Below are positions 54,720-63,928 of a stretch of 64,000 nt of DNA, in pieces. Both the position numbers and the translations under genes were made by a program. The notes beneath the pieces were generated by a model, which was not told where the DNA came from, ran no database searches, and saw only the letters and a list, made by a program, of their open reading frames with translations. Source of the stretch: Mesorhizobium mediterraneum. Its GTDB lineage: Bacteria > Pseudomonadota > Alphaproteobacteria > Rhizobiales > Rhizobiaceae. Each line of letters starts with the position of its first letter. Positions within the stretch are counted from its first letter, which is position 1. The stretch spans positions 1 to 64,000 of the forward strand of contig NZ_NPKI01000050.1 in the NCBI RefSeq assembly GCF_002284565.1. Reading direction: 5' to 3'.

Positions 54720-55894
54720 GAAGCGACCTCAAGCAGCGCCGCAGCCCCCATGCCCCAGCCTACGCACATGCTCACCACCGCGAAGCGCACGCCACGCCGG
54801 CGTCCTTCCAGCAGCGCGTGGCCGACCAGGCGCGACCCGCTCATCCCGTAGGGATGGCCGATCGAGATCGCGCCGCCATTGACGTTCAGCTTCTCCGGAT
54901 CGAGACCGAGCCGATCGCGGCAATAGACCAGTTGCGCAGCAAAGGCCTCGTTGATCTCGAAGAGGTCGATGTCGTCGAGCGAAAGGCCGTGGCGCTCGAG
55001 CAGGGACGGAATCGCCAGCGCGGGGCCGATGCCCATTTCCTCCGGCGCGCACCCAACGGTCAACATGCCACGAAACAGACCGAGCGGCACAAGCCCCCGC
55101 CGGGAAGCCTCGTCACCCGACATCAGGACGCAGGCCGAAGCTCCGTCGGAAAGCTGCGAAGAGTTGCCTGCGGTTACGGTGGATTCTTCTCCCATGACAG
55201 GGATCAGTCCGGAAAGGCCCGCGAGACTGGTGCTGGGGCGGTTGCACTCATCGCGCGAAAGCGTGACGGTGATCGGGCTTTCTGCGCTATTGTCGCGGTT
55301 CTTTTCGACCTTCACTGTTTCAAAGGGGACAATCTCGTCTGCGAAGCGTCCCGCTTCCTGCGCGGCGGCGGTGCGCTTCTGGCTGACCAGCGCATATTCA
55401 TCCTGCGCCGCACGGGTGACGCGATATTTGCGCGCTACCAGATCGGCCGTGGCCAGCATGGGCATGTAATAGTCCTTGCGCACACCAGCGATGCGGTAAT
55501 GCGTTCCATTCCAATCATCGTTCTGCACCAGCGAGATGCTGTCCATGCCGCCGGCCAGAGCGATATCGCAGTCGCCGGAGCGGATCTGGTTGGCTGCCGT
55601 TGCAATCGCCGATAAACCAGACGCGCATTGCCGGTCGATGGTCGCGGCGGCCACGCCGTCGGGGAGGCCAGCGGCGAAGACGGTATGGCGGGCGACATTG
55701 ATGCCGCTGGTGCCCTGAGTCAGGGCGCAGCCCAGTGTAAAATCCTGCACTTCTCCGCCCTCCAAGCCGGCACGGGACAAGGCGGCGCGCACGGCATGGG
55801 CCGCCAGGACGGGTCCTTGAGTCGCATTGAAAGCGCCGCGGTAGGCCTTGCCGATCGGGGTACGCGCGGTGGAAACGATGACGGCGTCGCGCAT
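54716..55894 (-). CDS. Thiolase (acetyl-CoA C-acyltransferase)
   Basis: The 392-residue enzyme cleaves 3-ketoacyl-CoA to acetyl-CoA and a shortened acyl-CoA. The nucleophilic Cys is in DRQCASGLSAIATAANQI near residue 90, the His in ISIGHPYGMSGSRLVGHAL near 349 and the second Cys in VVSMCVGWGMGAAALLE near 379. The usual Gly-Gly before Met is Gly-Trp here. It lies three bases after the M20 hydrolase gene and overlaps the GNAT gene, so it belongs to the CoA-transferase operon. Confidence 0.92.
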   Translation of the reverse strand: MRDAVIVSTARTPIGKAYRGAFNATQGPVLAAHAVRAALSRAGLEGGEVQDFTLGCALTQGTSGINVARHTVFAAGLPDGVAAATIDRQCASGLSAIATAANQIRSGDCDIALAGGMDSISLVQNDDWNGTHYRIAGVRKDYYMPMLATADLVARKYRVTRAAQDEYALVSQKRTAAAQEAGRFADEIVPFETVKVEKNRDNSAESPITVTLSRDECNRPSTSLAGLSGLIPVMGEESTVTAGNSSQLSDGASACVLMSGDEASRRGLVPLGLFRGMLTVGCAPEEMGIGPALAIPSLLERHGLSLDDIDLFEINEAFAAQLVYCRDRLGLDPEKLNVNGGAISIGHPYGMSGSRLVGHALLEGRRRGVRFAVVSMCVGWGMGAAALLEVAS

Positions 55895-55897
55895 GGG

Positions 55898-57181
55898 CTA
55901 TGCTTCCTCCAGGCCACACCAGTCGGCGATGAATAGGGCGGTCGATTGGGTGATGCGGCGCACGGATTCGAGATCGACACGCTCGTTGAACCCGTGGATA
56001 GCCTCGGCACGCGGGCCATAGACGAGCGCTGGGGTGTCGGCGTAGAGGCCGAAGAAGCGGGCATCGGTCGTGGCGGTGATCGCTTCATGCTCGAGGGGCT
56101 TACCGACGACAAGGCTGTGGGCGCGGTCGAGCGCGGCCAGCGCTGCGCGCGCCGCTGCACTCTGGTCATCCTTGAAGGAATAGCCCTCAGCGGCGAAGCC
56201 ATTATAGACAACTTCGGGGCAGTTCCTGGCGAGGAAGGAATGGTTGCGGGCCGCATCGAAAATGGTCTCTTCGATCATGTGGCGCACGTCATCAAGGTTC
56301 TGGCCGGGGAATACCCCCATGCGCACATCGAAAATGCACCAGGCGGGGACAGAACTGGCCCAGTCTCCGCCCGCGATCTTCCCGATGTTGAGGTTGAGGG
56401 CATGGCTGTGATCGGCATAGTCGTGATGGCGGCGTTCCGTTGCATTCATCCGCCGCTCCAGGCGGTGCAGCGCCTCGAACAGGAGGGTGGCCGCTTCGAT
56501 AGCGTTGGCGCCTGAACCGGCATAGGCCACATGGGTTGGCAGACCCTTCAGGTGTACCTGGAACCAGATCACCCCGACCTGCGAAGACACGAGCTTTTCG
56601 GCAAAGGGTTCGGGAATCAGTGCCGCATCGGCGCGATAACCGCGTTGCAAGCAGGCCAGCGCGCCGTTACCAGTGCATTCCTCTTCCACGACGGACTGAA
56701 AAAACACGTCGGCGGCAGGGCGCAGGCCGAGATGCTTCAACGCCTCGAGTGCAAAGAGGTTCGAGGCCAACCCGGCTTTCATGTCACCCGCGCCGCGGCC
56801 ATACATCCAGTCGCCATCAATGCAAGAATCGAATGGCGCGCGATCCCACATATCCAATGGCCCGGTTGGCACCACGTCGATATGGCCGTTGAGGATCAGG
56901 CTAAGCCCGCTGCGGGTTCGGCTTCGCAGGCTGCCCACCACGTTTACAGCGTTCTCATAATCGCCAATGACCGGCGAGAAGCCGGGCATCTCCGAGATGT
57001 CGTTTATATCAATTTGCCAGCGGTCGAGCTCATAGCCGCGATCAGACAACTCGCTCGCGACGAAATCCTGTGCCGATTGTTCGTCGCCCCGTGTAGAGGG
57101 ATGGCGTACCAATTCGGTCAGAAATTCCAGTTCGCTGTCGAAGACCGAATCGACGGCATGGAGGATGGTCGTGCTGTCCAT
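55898..57181 (-). CDS. M20 family amidohydrolase (ArgE/DapE type)
   Basis: The 427-residue zinc hydrolase has the metal sites in LILNGHIDVVPTGPLDMWD near residue 94 (His, Asp), WMYGRGAGDMKAGLASNLFA near 126 (Asp), SVVEEECTGNGA near 164 (catalytic and metal Glu) and the late YGPRAEAIHGFNERV (metal His). It would remove an acyl group from an N-acyl amino acid or similar amide. Its position between CoA-transferase and thiolase genes suggests that it exposes an amine or acid for further breakdown. Confidence 0.9.
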   Translation of the reverse strand: MDSTTILHAVDSVFDSELEFLTELVRHPSTRGDEQSAQDFVASELSDRGYELDRWQIDINDISEMPGFSPVIGDYENAVNVVGSLRSRTRSGLSLILNGHIDVVPTGPLDMWDRAPFDSCIDGDWMYGRGAGDMKAGLASNLFALEALKHLGLRPAADVFFQSVVEEECTGNGALACLQRGYRADAALIPEPFAEKLVSSQVGVIWFQVHLKGLPTHVAYAGSGANAIEAATLLFEALHRLERRMNATERRHHDYADHSHALNLNIGKIAGGDWASSVPAWCIFDVRMGVFPGQNLDDVRHMIEETIFDAARNHSFLARNCPEVVYNGFAAEGYSFKDDQSAAARAALAALDRAHSLVVGKPLEHEAITATTDARFFGLYADTPALVYGPRAEAIHGFNERVDLESVRRITQSTALFIADWCGLEEA

Positions 57182-57838
57182 CTAAAATCTCGGCAAATCC
57201 TGATTTGGAACACGGAAGGTGGCGCTGGTGAGGGCCTCTAGTTCGGCAAGGCTGGTACCATCTGCGATCTCGCGAAGGCATAACCCCTCAGCGGTGATGT
57301 CGAAGACAGCCATGTCGGTGTAGATCCGGTTCACATGGCCCTTGGCCGTGAGCGGTAGAGAGCATTGACTCAGGATCTTTGGATTGCCCTTGCTGTCCGT
57401 GTGCATCATGATGACGCCCACCCGCCGCGCCTTCTGCGCCAGTTCGATCGCCCCGCCCATGCCGGGCGAAAACTTGCCGGGGATCTTCCAGTTCGCCAGG
57501 TCGCCGTTTGACGCCACCTGGAAGGCACCGAGGAGACTCAGGTCCAGGCGCCCTGAGCGTACGATGGCGAAACTCACCGCGCTGTCGAAGAAAGCCGTGC
57601 CGGGAATGATCGAGACATAGGCGCCGCCCGCATCAATCAGGTTGCGGTCGGCCTTCTCCGGCGCCGACACTTGGCCGACGCCCGCGATGCCGTTTTCCGA
57701 ATGCAGACAGACCGCCGTGCTGGGCGAAACGTATTGCAGAACCTCGGTCGGAAGGCCAATGCCCAAATTGACAGTCATGCCGCTTAGAATATCGGCGGCC
57801 GCGCGCTTCAACATTCGCGCTTTAGCGTTGGACGACAC
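57182..57838 (-). CDS. 3-oxoacid CoA-transferase, subunit B
   Basis: This is the beta subunit of a SCOT/PcaIJ/AtoDA-type CoA-transferase, 218 residues. It contains MTVNLGIGLPTEVLQYV near the start and the catalytic Glu in CLHSENGIAGVGQ. GTG at 57838 (VSSNAKARMLK) fits family N-termini and overlaps subunit A by 17 bases; an ATG at 57868 and one at 57814 are alternatives. With subunit A it would activate a 3-oxo acid with CoA for the thiolase downstream. Confidence 0.88.
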   Translation of the reverse strand: MSSNAKARMLKRAAADILSGMTVNLGIGLPTEVLQYVSPSTAVCLHSENGIAGVGQVSAPEKADRNLIDAGGAYVSIIPGTAFFDSAVSFAIVRSGRLDLSLLGAFQVASNGDLANWKIPGKFSPGMGGAIELAQKARRVGVIMMHTDSKGNPKILSQCSLPLTAKGHVNRIYTDMAVFDITAEGLCLREIADGTSLAELEALTSATFRVPNQDLPRF

Positions 57839-58514
57839 CGTAAACCTCCGGCAATTCATTGAGTTCAACTACTGCGTCGACAAAGGCTCCGGATAAGTGG
57901 ACATTCTCGGGCGCGAGCGTGCCGAATGGCACGATTGCCTCGGCCTCGACGATAGTTCTGGACGCGGCCATGGCCATCAGGGGATTGAAGTTTCGGGCTG
58001 CGGCTGAGAAGTAGAGGTTGCCGAAAGCATCGGCCTTGTTGGCGTGGACGAGCGCGAAATCAGCCCGCAAGGCGGTCTCCAAGAGGCCCGGCTTGCCATC
58101 TACGGAAACACGCTGCTTGCCCTCCTCAACGGCAGTACCAAGCCCAATGTCGGAGACGAAACCCATCATCCCGGCACCGGCCACGCGGATGCGCTCGGCC
58201 AAAATACCCTGCGGGACGAACTCGACCTCGATTGCGGCCTCGTTCATCAGCCGCATCGCCGTTGGGTTGAGCCCGATATGACTGGTCACCAGCTTGGCCA
58301 CCTGGCCATTTTCGAGGAGCCAGTCGACGCCCATGCGCGCCTCATTGGCGTCGTTCTTGATTACAGTCAGATTGCGGGGGCCCTGTCTGACCAGCTCACG
58401 GATCAGACAGAACGGCGTTCCGGGCACACCGAAGCCGCCGAGCATCACGGAGGCGCCGTCCCCAATGGCCGAGATAGCCTCGCCGATCGAGCTGCGTTTG
58501 TCGGGAAGTGGCAT
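57822..58514 (-). CDS. 3-oxoacid CoA-transferase, subunit A
   Basis: The alpha subunit has 230 residues. The glycine-rich SVMLGGFGVPGTPFCLI near residue 22 and VEFVPQGILAERIRVAGAGM near 100 are family hallmarks, and NLYFSAAARNFNPLMAMAA lies near 175. It starts at the MPLPDKRSS ATG; the open frame runs further upstream without similarity. It is the first gene of the operon A-B-M20-thiolase-GNAT and is divergent from the truncated LysR copy. Confidence 0.9.
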   Translation of the reverse strand: MPLPDKRSSIGEAISAIGDGASVMLGGFGVPGTPFCLIRELVRQGPRNLTVIKNDANEARMGVDWLLENGQVAKLVTSHIGLNPTAMRLMNEAAIEVEFVPQGILAERIRVAGAGMMGFVSDIGLGTAVEEGKQRVSVDGKPGLLETALRADFALVHANKADAFGNLYFSAAARNFNPLMAMAASRTIVEAEAIVPFGTLAPENVHLSGAFVDAVVELNELPEVYGVVQR

Positions 58515-58713
58515 GCAAATCACCCAATTTCTGGTGACCCGCGCACGGCTTGGAAAGCGCACGCAGACCTGCGCAGTGCCGTTCCGCTGGGTTCGCTGCC
58601 CAAACGGCAATTTGAGGGCACATATTGCGTTTAGAACCTAATTCTGCCCAAGATTACTGATCACGGCAGATAGCGCAAACAAATAAGCGTAATCATGGTC
58701 ATTGATGGGGCCT

Positions 58714-58830
58714 ATGGTGCGACCGTGCGAAGAGCGTTTCATTGGCGGCTGGACTGGAATCTACTGCGCACCTTCACGGTGGTAGTGGAGCACGTGGAAC
58801 CAGGCGGGCAGCGGAATTCATGACGCTGTG
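58714..58830 (+). pseudogene. Truncated duplicate of the LysR regulator gene
   Basis: Bases 58714-58830 match the start of the LysR gene at 48326 (RPYEERF, LDWNLLRTFTVVVE in that gene), but small indels shift the frame and the match ends after about 115 bases at GAATTCATGACGCTG. Upstream sequence (GCGCAAACA...) is also shared. This leaves the CoA-transferase operon with the promoter side of a LysR gene but no full regulator next to it. Confidence 0.8.
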
Positions 58831-59036
58831 AGTTGTGCCTGTCGCAACAGCGTCGCTGCCGCCAGACATTGTCATCCAAAGCGGCCCCTCCCCACGAGGG
58901 CCCGCTATCGTCTTATGTTACACCGGGGCATGCCACAGCCTCAACTTCCTGAAGATTCCAGTAAAAACGCTTGGCAAAATCAACGATCCACATCTCTCCT
59001 GCTTTCTGCTTTTGATTTCGCCAATGTCTCTGAGAA

Positions 59037-60290
59037 TCACCTCTTACCTGGCTCCACCTGCGCTGGTCCGGGGAGTTCGTCGAGGGGCGGAAATGGTGTA
59101 ATCGACCAACGGATTAAGTCGACGGCGTGCTGAAGTATGGTCTCGGTCCGAGTACGGTCGGGTGAAGTAGCGGTGACATGTCCGAGACAGTCTTGGGAAT
59201 CGCCTTTTCTGACGATGGGCTCCTTGGGCTGAGCATACAATTTGACCTCGGCGACGCCGGGTACGGCAGCAGCCTGAGCGTTGCCGTCGATCCAATCGAG
59301 GGTGCCATCGAGATCAGGAAGTAGGTAGCGCCACGCCGCAGTATGCGAACGCTTTTTAAGCAAATCGCATTTACCACCGATGGCAAGCTTGATGTGCTCA
59401 GTCACGAGATCGACACCGTAAGCCAGGTGAACCAGTTGAGGACCGGCACCCAGACGAGGATTGACTTCAATGACAACTGGGCCATGCTTCGCCCACCGGA
59501 GTTCGATGTTCGCAGGCCCCCAGCCAAGGCCGAGAGCTTGCAAACAGCTCAATGACACATCAGCGATACGCTTATGCTCGTCGTCAGTCAGCGGGGCTGG
59601 AAAGGTGACCTCACGGAAGACGAAATGCGGTGGGCAGTCGAACTCAGCGGTACCAACTCCAATAACCTCATGTCCCATCGTGTCAACGTTATAGTATTGG
59701 CCTTGGGCGAATTCTTCGACCAGTATCCTGGGCGAGGGCTGCGATATGTGCGTCCGGCCCAACAGATAAGTCGCATGTTTGGCTAATTCTTCGACCGTGC
59801 GGCACAATTGGACACCGCTGCTGCCGCTGCCGACGGACGGCTTGACAATTGCCGGCAGGCCGATCTCAACGGCAGCGCTTTCTACATCCGTCGCGCTCGC
59901 CGCCACGCGATAAGCAGGTATGGGAATGTTGGCCTGCGCGAGGAGCTGACGTTGAATGACTTTATCGCAGCATCGTTCAATCGACACGGGGTCCGGTCCC
60001 GGTAGCCCGAAATACCGGCAGAGCCTACCAACTGTCGCATAGACGGCTTCCAGGGCGCTCGTAATGCCAGCAATGTCATAGGTCGAACGGAGCAGGGAAC
60101 ATTCGCGGATCAGCGCCTCGAGATCAGTGGTATCGACCCGGATGGCCTCGGCGCCTTCCGTCGCGACGTAGTCGTATTGAGCTGGGTCAGCCGAAAGGAT
60201 GATTGGATGAAAGCCAAGCCGATGGGCCGCTTGGACGTATAGCGGACCGTTACTTGCTCCTTCAATCAGGATGAGTGCTCTTCTTGGCAT
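59037..60290 (-). CDS. ATP-grasp superfamily carboxylate-amine ligase
   Basis: The 417-residue protein has a Rossmann-like N-terminal domain (RALILIEGASNGPLYVQAAH) and an ATP-grasp core at about 115-310. The core shows GLPAIVKPSVGSGSSGVQLC, the lid region and metal-binding AKHGPVVIEVNPRLGAGPQL. It resembles L-amino acid ligases of the BacD/LysX-like kind, which join amino acids through acyl phosphates. It is on the same strand as the aminomutase gene, 164 bases downstream, so a lysine- or beta-lysine-containing product is a reasonable guess. Confidence 0.85.
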   Translation of the reverse strand: MPRRALILIEGASNGPLYVQAAHRLGFHPIILSADPAQYDYVATEGAEAIRVDTTDLEALIRECSLLRSTYDIAGITSALEAVYATVGRLCRYFGLPGPDPVSIERCCDKVIQRQLLAQANIPIPAYRVAASATDVESAAVEIGLPAIVKPSVGSGSSGVQLCRTVEELAKHATYLLGRTHISQPSPRILVEEFAQGQYYNVDTMGHEVIGVGTAEFDCPPHFVFREVTFPAPLTDDEHKRIADVSLSCLQALGLGWGPANIELRWAKHGPVVIEVNPRLGAGPQLVHLAYGVDLVTEHIKLAIGGKCDLLKKRSHTAAWRYLLPDLDGTLDWIDGNAQAAAVPGVAEVKLYAQPKEPIVRKGDSQDCLGHVTATSPDRTRTETILQHAVDLIRWSITPFPPLDELPGPAQVEPGKR

Positions 60291-60454
60291 TGGCTATTGA
60301 CCTTTCCCAGCGTGCGATGCAGTAGTCTGTTTAAGTCGGTATCAGCCTGACCTCAGACTCAGTGCGGAACAACATGAGTTTCGCAATTCTGGGGCCAGCG
60401 CCGATACTACCGCGTCTGGTAGTTGACGCATCCGCTCGTGGCTCACGAAACAGC

Positions 60455-61534
60455 TTAATCCGCAGGTGGATAGGCATGCCGGCCGCCCTTGAAGTCCGAG
60501 ACGGTAAAGCAACCTGCATCGTCTTGCCGGATGGCATCGGGTCCGATCACCGCCTTCCCATGCCCACCGGGAATGTCGAGGATGTAGGTCGGCTGGCACA
60601 GTCCCGAAATCCGACCTCTCAGGCCTGCGACCAGAGCCCGGCCTTCCTTGATGGTCAGGCGGAAATGGCCTGTGCCCAGAGCAAGGTCCGGGTGGTGGAG
60701 GTAATATGGCTTCACCCTCGTTTCCACGAAGGCGCGCATGAGGGCCGCGAGCGTGTCGGAGTCGTCGTTGACGCCCTTCAGCAGCACAGACTGACTGATC
60801 ATCACAATGCCTGAATCGACGAGCCGGGCGCAGGCCGCACGAGCCGGAGGCGTCAACTCGCGCGGATGATTGGCGTGGAGAGCCACATAGGTCGCTTTCC
60901 GACTTGTCTTCAGGGCCGCGATTAAAGCCTTGTCGATCCGCTCCGGCTCGACCACGGGAACGCGGGTGTGGAAGCGAACGATCTTCACGTGATCGATAGC
61001 AGCCAGCCGCTGCATGATTTCCGCGAGGCGGCGGGGCGAGATCATGAGCGGTTCCCCGCCGGTGAGGATGACCTCCGAAATCTGCAAGTGATCGGCGATA
61101 TAGCCGAGGGCCCTGTCCATAGCCTCGGGGGACAGGGTGCCAAGCCCCTGCGGACCCACCATCTCCCGGCGGAAGCAGAAGCGGCAATAAACTGGGCAGA
61201 CATGAACGGCCTTGAGCAGCACCCGGTCGGGATAGCGGTGGACGATGCCTTCAACGGGGCTGTACGCGAGATCCCCAATGGGGTCGTCGCGCTCCTCGGG
61301 CGTCGCGATCAACTCGGCCGCATCCGGCACGAATTGGCGCGCGATGGGGTCGTTCGGATCACACCGGTCGATCAGCGCGGCCATGGCGGGGCTGATCGCT
61401 ATGGCATAGCGCTGGGCCACGGCCTCGATACCAGCCACGTCTTCAGCCGTGACGAGGCCGGTCTCGACCAGCTCCGCAGGCGTGCGGATGGGACGGGCGC
61501 TTGTCGGCTTAACTTGATGGCGCTGTCTTGACAT
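60455..61534 (-). CDS. Lysine 2,3-aminomutase family radical SAM protein
   Basis: The 359-residue protein has the radical SAM motif HVCPVYCRFCFRREMVG near residue 115 (C-x3-C-x2-C), VILTGGEPLMISPRRLAEIM near 158, and a C-terminal PLP-lysine region YILDIPGGHGKAVIGPD near 320. The enzyme would convert L-lysine to beta-lysine. It is shorter than clostridial KamA and closer to the EF-P-type (EpmB/YjeK) and AblA-like bacterial forms, but no EF-P gene is near. MSRQRHQ was chosen as start after GGAAGGAAAGC. It precedes the ATP-grasp ligase gene. Confidence 0.87.
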   Translation of the reverse strand: MSRQRHQVKPTSARPIRTPAELVETGLVTAEDVAGIEAVAQRYAIAISPAMAALIDRCDPNDPIARQFVPDAAELIATPEERDDPIGDLAYSPVEGIVHRYPDRVLLKAVHVCPVYCRFCFRREMVGPQGLGTLSPEAMDRALGYIADHLQISEVILTGGEPLMISPRRLAEIMQRLAAIDHVKIVRFHTRVPVVEPERIDKALIAALKTSRKATYVALHANHPRELTPPARAACARLVDSGIVMISQSVLLKGVNDDSDTLAALMRAFVETRVKPYYLHHPDLALGTGHFRLTIKEGRALVAGLRGRISGLCQPTYILDIPGGHGKAVIGPDAIRQDDAGCFTVSDFKGGRHAYPPAD

Positions 61535-61831
61535 GTTGCTTTCCTTCCCTTTTTCGATTGCGCTAACGCTTAGGCCACGACTGGCGGAGGGCAGCTGTCG
61601 CCACAGTTCCCTGAAAGCAAAGCTCGTGCCAATCTGTGGATCGAGCAAAAGAAGTGTTGTTGTTGCTGTTCAGCTCTTTGCCTGCGGCAAACGAGAGATG
61701 GGCACAACACCCCGGTGTCGCGGACCTGACAAAGGCGACGAGAACAGTGTCGGACAGCGTGGCGCCAGACGCCGTGATTCATCATGGCCTAAACACCGGC
61801 TTGAGCCTGCCTTCGTGATTGCCCGGTCCAC
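61535..61831. other. Intergenic region between aminomutase and defence remnant
   Basis: About 300 bases with no gene. It should carry the promoter of the minus-strand aminomutase gene. No hairpin or operator stands out. Confidence 0.35.
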
Positions 61832-62540
61832 GTGGCGGCGAGCGCATCAGCCGATTACGCAAGTCTCACAACGCAAGCGACGGGTGCAACTCACATGAGG
61901 AGTGATCCGCCACCACGCTCGCTGTTTCTGACCGAGCGAGCTGCAACCGTTTCGGCGGTGATGCATCCTGCAGTCCTGATACCCGAAGGAAAGTTCGACG
62001 CCTCATGGCTTCGCTTGTTCGGCCGTGTTGCCGATCTCACGGAACTTCCCGCCGATCCGGAGGGCGCGACCTTCACGCACGAGGTGGGAGTAATCCCCAC
62101 GAAAGACGCGCGCATCAATGAAACCTACCACGACCTGGCCATCGTCCATCCGGCACTGACGTGCCTCGTCGATGGTGATCAATCGGGCAACGACTACAGG
62201 AACGCGCTTTCCGGAGGAGCGTCACCTTATCCAAGGATCATCCAATGGCCGAACGGCTGGACGATCGAGGATGTTGTCGCTTGGGTGTGCACTGCCGACC
62301 CTACGGTCATTGCGCATGCCGACCTAGACGCGTTCGGCCTACCTGCAAACATCGCGGCGCTTGCAGCTCATCTGAAAAAGGATGGGCCGAAGCGTGATGA
62401 GATTCTGCACACCTCCCTGGCGGATGTGATTGTCACGAAGCCTGCGTGCAGCCGCCGCGTACGTCATATCCTTTCCGTCCCCGCGGCCATCGCGACAGGG
62501 AAGGCACCTCCTGCGAATTCGGCCGCTCAAGTGACGCACG
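61832..62540 (+). pseudogene. OLD-type nuclease (GajA-like), C-terminal TOPRIM part
   Basis: The frame carries VLIPEGKFDASWLRLFGRVA with the TOPRIM Glu, and IVHPALTCLVDGDQSGNDY with the metal-binding D-x-D. The C-terminal VVAWVCTADPTVI and HTSLADVIVTKPACSRR follow. This is the TOPRIM end of an overcoming-lysogenization-defect (OLD) nuclease. The N-terminal ATPase (about 350 residues) is absent. Together with the helicase remnant downstream it resembles a class 2 OLD, or Gabija, pair. The open frame runs on to 62656 after the homology ends. Confidence 0.65.
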
Positions 62541-63153
62541 CCAACGGCATCACCTTCTCAATGCGGGCGCAAATCTCCGCCAGCTCACAGCGCCAGGGGT
62601 CGGTCCGGGTCTCACCTTCAATTATCATTTCCCGAATGACGCACCCTTTCGGGTAGGTGCAGCGATAGCGCATTCGCATGGGAGCGTTGCAGTTCTGTTC
62701 CCGCCGGCAGGCCGCGCTTGGGCGAACGCCATGGCCCAACGGCTCGGCCAAGGATTGTATTCCGCCAACTACAACATCGCGCCGATCCGGCTGATTCTCG
62801 AGCCGCGCGCTTCGGACGAAATCGCGGCGGTGATGGCCGGCTTTGCCGAGGCGGATGTCATGAGCCCGGTACAGATCGCCGAGCGGTTTGCGCAGCTTGC
62901 AAATCCGCCCAGCTGGATACCGCACGTCACATCCGCAGCCTTTCAGGGGCTGAACCGGCAGAGCAAGACTCTCTGGTCCACGGCTGAGCTGCGCGCGTTG
63001 GTCGAGCGAAAGGCGGCGAGCTTTCGCGCCTATTCAGGCGACCGCGTACGCGGCGTTCCTCTTCTCAACATCCATCAGGCGAAGAACCGGCAGTTCGATG
63101 ACGTCATCATCCTCTGGCCGCACGTCATGGAGATGGCGGCGCCTTTTGGGTGA
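62541..63153 (+). pseudogene. UvrD-type helicase (GajB-like), C-terminal part
   Basis: From about 62600 the frame encodes LTFNYHFPNDAPFRVGAAIA, GSVAVLFPPAGRAWANAMAQ and the late LLNIHQAKNRQFDDVIILWP. These are motifs of the second RecA domain of UvrD/Rep helicases. The Walker A and first half are missing, so the partner fusion point near 62540 reflects a deletion spanning the end of the nuclease gene and the start of the helicase gene. It cannot encode a working helicase. Confidence 0.65.
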
Positions 63154-63182
63154 GGTGATCGGCCATCATGGGGGTGAAAAAA

Positions 63183-63204
63183 CCCGCCGAAAAGCGGGCT
63201 TCTT
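63183..63204. terminator. Bidirectional rho-independent terminator
   Basis: CCCGC-CGAAAA-GCGGG forms a five-base-pair stem preceded by AAAAAA and followed by CTTCTT. It lies 29 bases after the helicase remnant stop and would also serve the minus-strand small genes from the other side. Confidence 0.7.
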
Positions 63205-63425
63205 CATGTGCCACAGGTGCTTGCGGGTCAAAGTCGATCTGCTCTCCGTGGATCAACCTGATCGCACCGGCTTGCACGGCACCGGTCAAGCATCCCCAAA
63301 TCAAAGCGGCGATGAAGTTCCAGCCGAAAAGCAGGGCAATGACGAGGCAGATCAGACCTGTCGCACAGACTGTGCGTAGTCGAGCAGTTCGTCTTCCATT
63401 TTCAGCAACACCTGTTTTCGGTCTC
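63205..63425 (-). CDS. Small hydrophobic protein remnant or gene, unassigned
   Basis: The minus strand encodes a strongly hydrophobic run VCATGLICLVIALLFGWNFI followed by AALIWGCLTGAVQAGAIRL and a soluble tail IDFDPQAPVAHEEARFSAGF. This looks like a one- or two-pass membrane protein. No good start codon lies in that frame; MEDELLDYAQS just upstream is in another frame, so a frameshift is likely. I do not recognise the family. The downstream terminator supports real transcription in this direction. Confidence 0.4.
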
Positions 63426-63453
63426 GCCGTTCGAGAACGGCGGCGGAGGCCGG

Positions 63454-63928
63454 CTAGTTGATGGTAGCGATCCATTCTCCGGATGCGTCTTTGGCAAACC
63501 CGACGAGGCGATCCAGGGGCTGTGCCTGTGGTGACATCTTGATTGATGTCATGCACGATACTCCGGGGCCGCTGCTGTTCTTGTCGCACTGGCCGAGAGC
63601 AAGCGAGATCTCGGGCATGTTGTTGCGGTCCCAAACGAGCGGCGAAGCTTCCTGTGCCTTCCGGAAGGCGGCAAGAGCTTCATCCTCCGTCGGCGCTTCG
63701 ATGATCGGGGCTTGCGCAATGCCGCCGTTGGCAACCGCGAGGCGAATTATGACTCCGGGGCAAGAATCCACACGCGGCGGTGGCGGCACGAGGACCAAGC
63801 CGGCGAGTTCGCGCTTTCGAACTGGCGCCAAACTGCCACTGCTCGAGGGCCGAGGCCAGTCTAATCACAGGCGAGCCGTCCAAGCTCTCAAGAGTGATAG
63901 GGCGAAACCCGACAGCGGCAGAAGACAT
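63454..63928 (-). CDS. Conserved-looking hypothetical protein, probably frameshifted near its start
   Basis: The body (from 63831) reads PGVIIRLAVANGGIAQAPII, EAPTEDEALAAFRKAQEASP, VWDRNNMPEISLALGQCDKN and SCMTSIKMSPQAQPLDRLVG. It is a compact domain with two Cys and a C-terminal GEWIATIN. A plausible N-terminus, MSSAAVGFRPITLESLDG at 63928, is in a different frame. I do not recognise the family. A 40-base piece of the same gene recurs at 18073-18111, which shows it has been copied elsewhere on the island. Confidence 0.5.
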
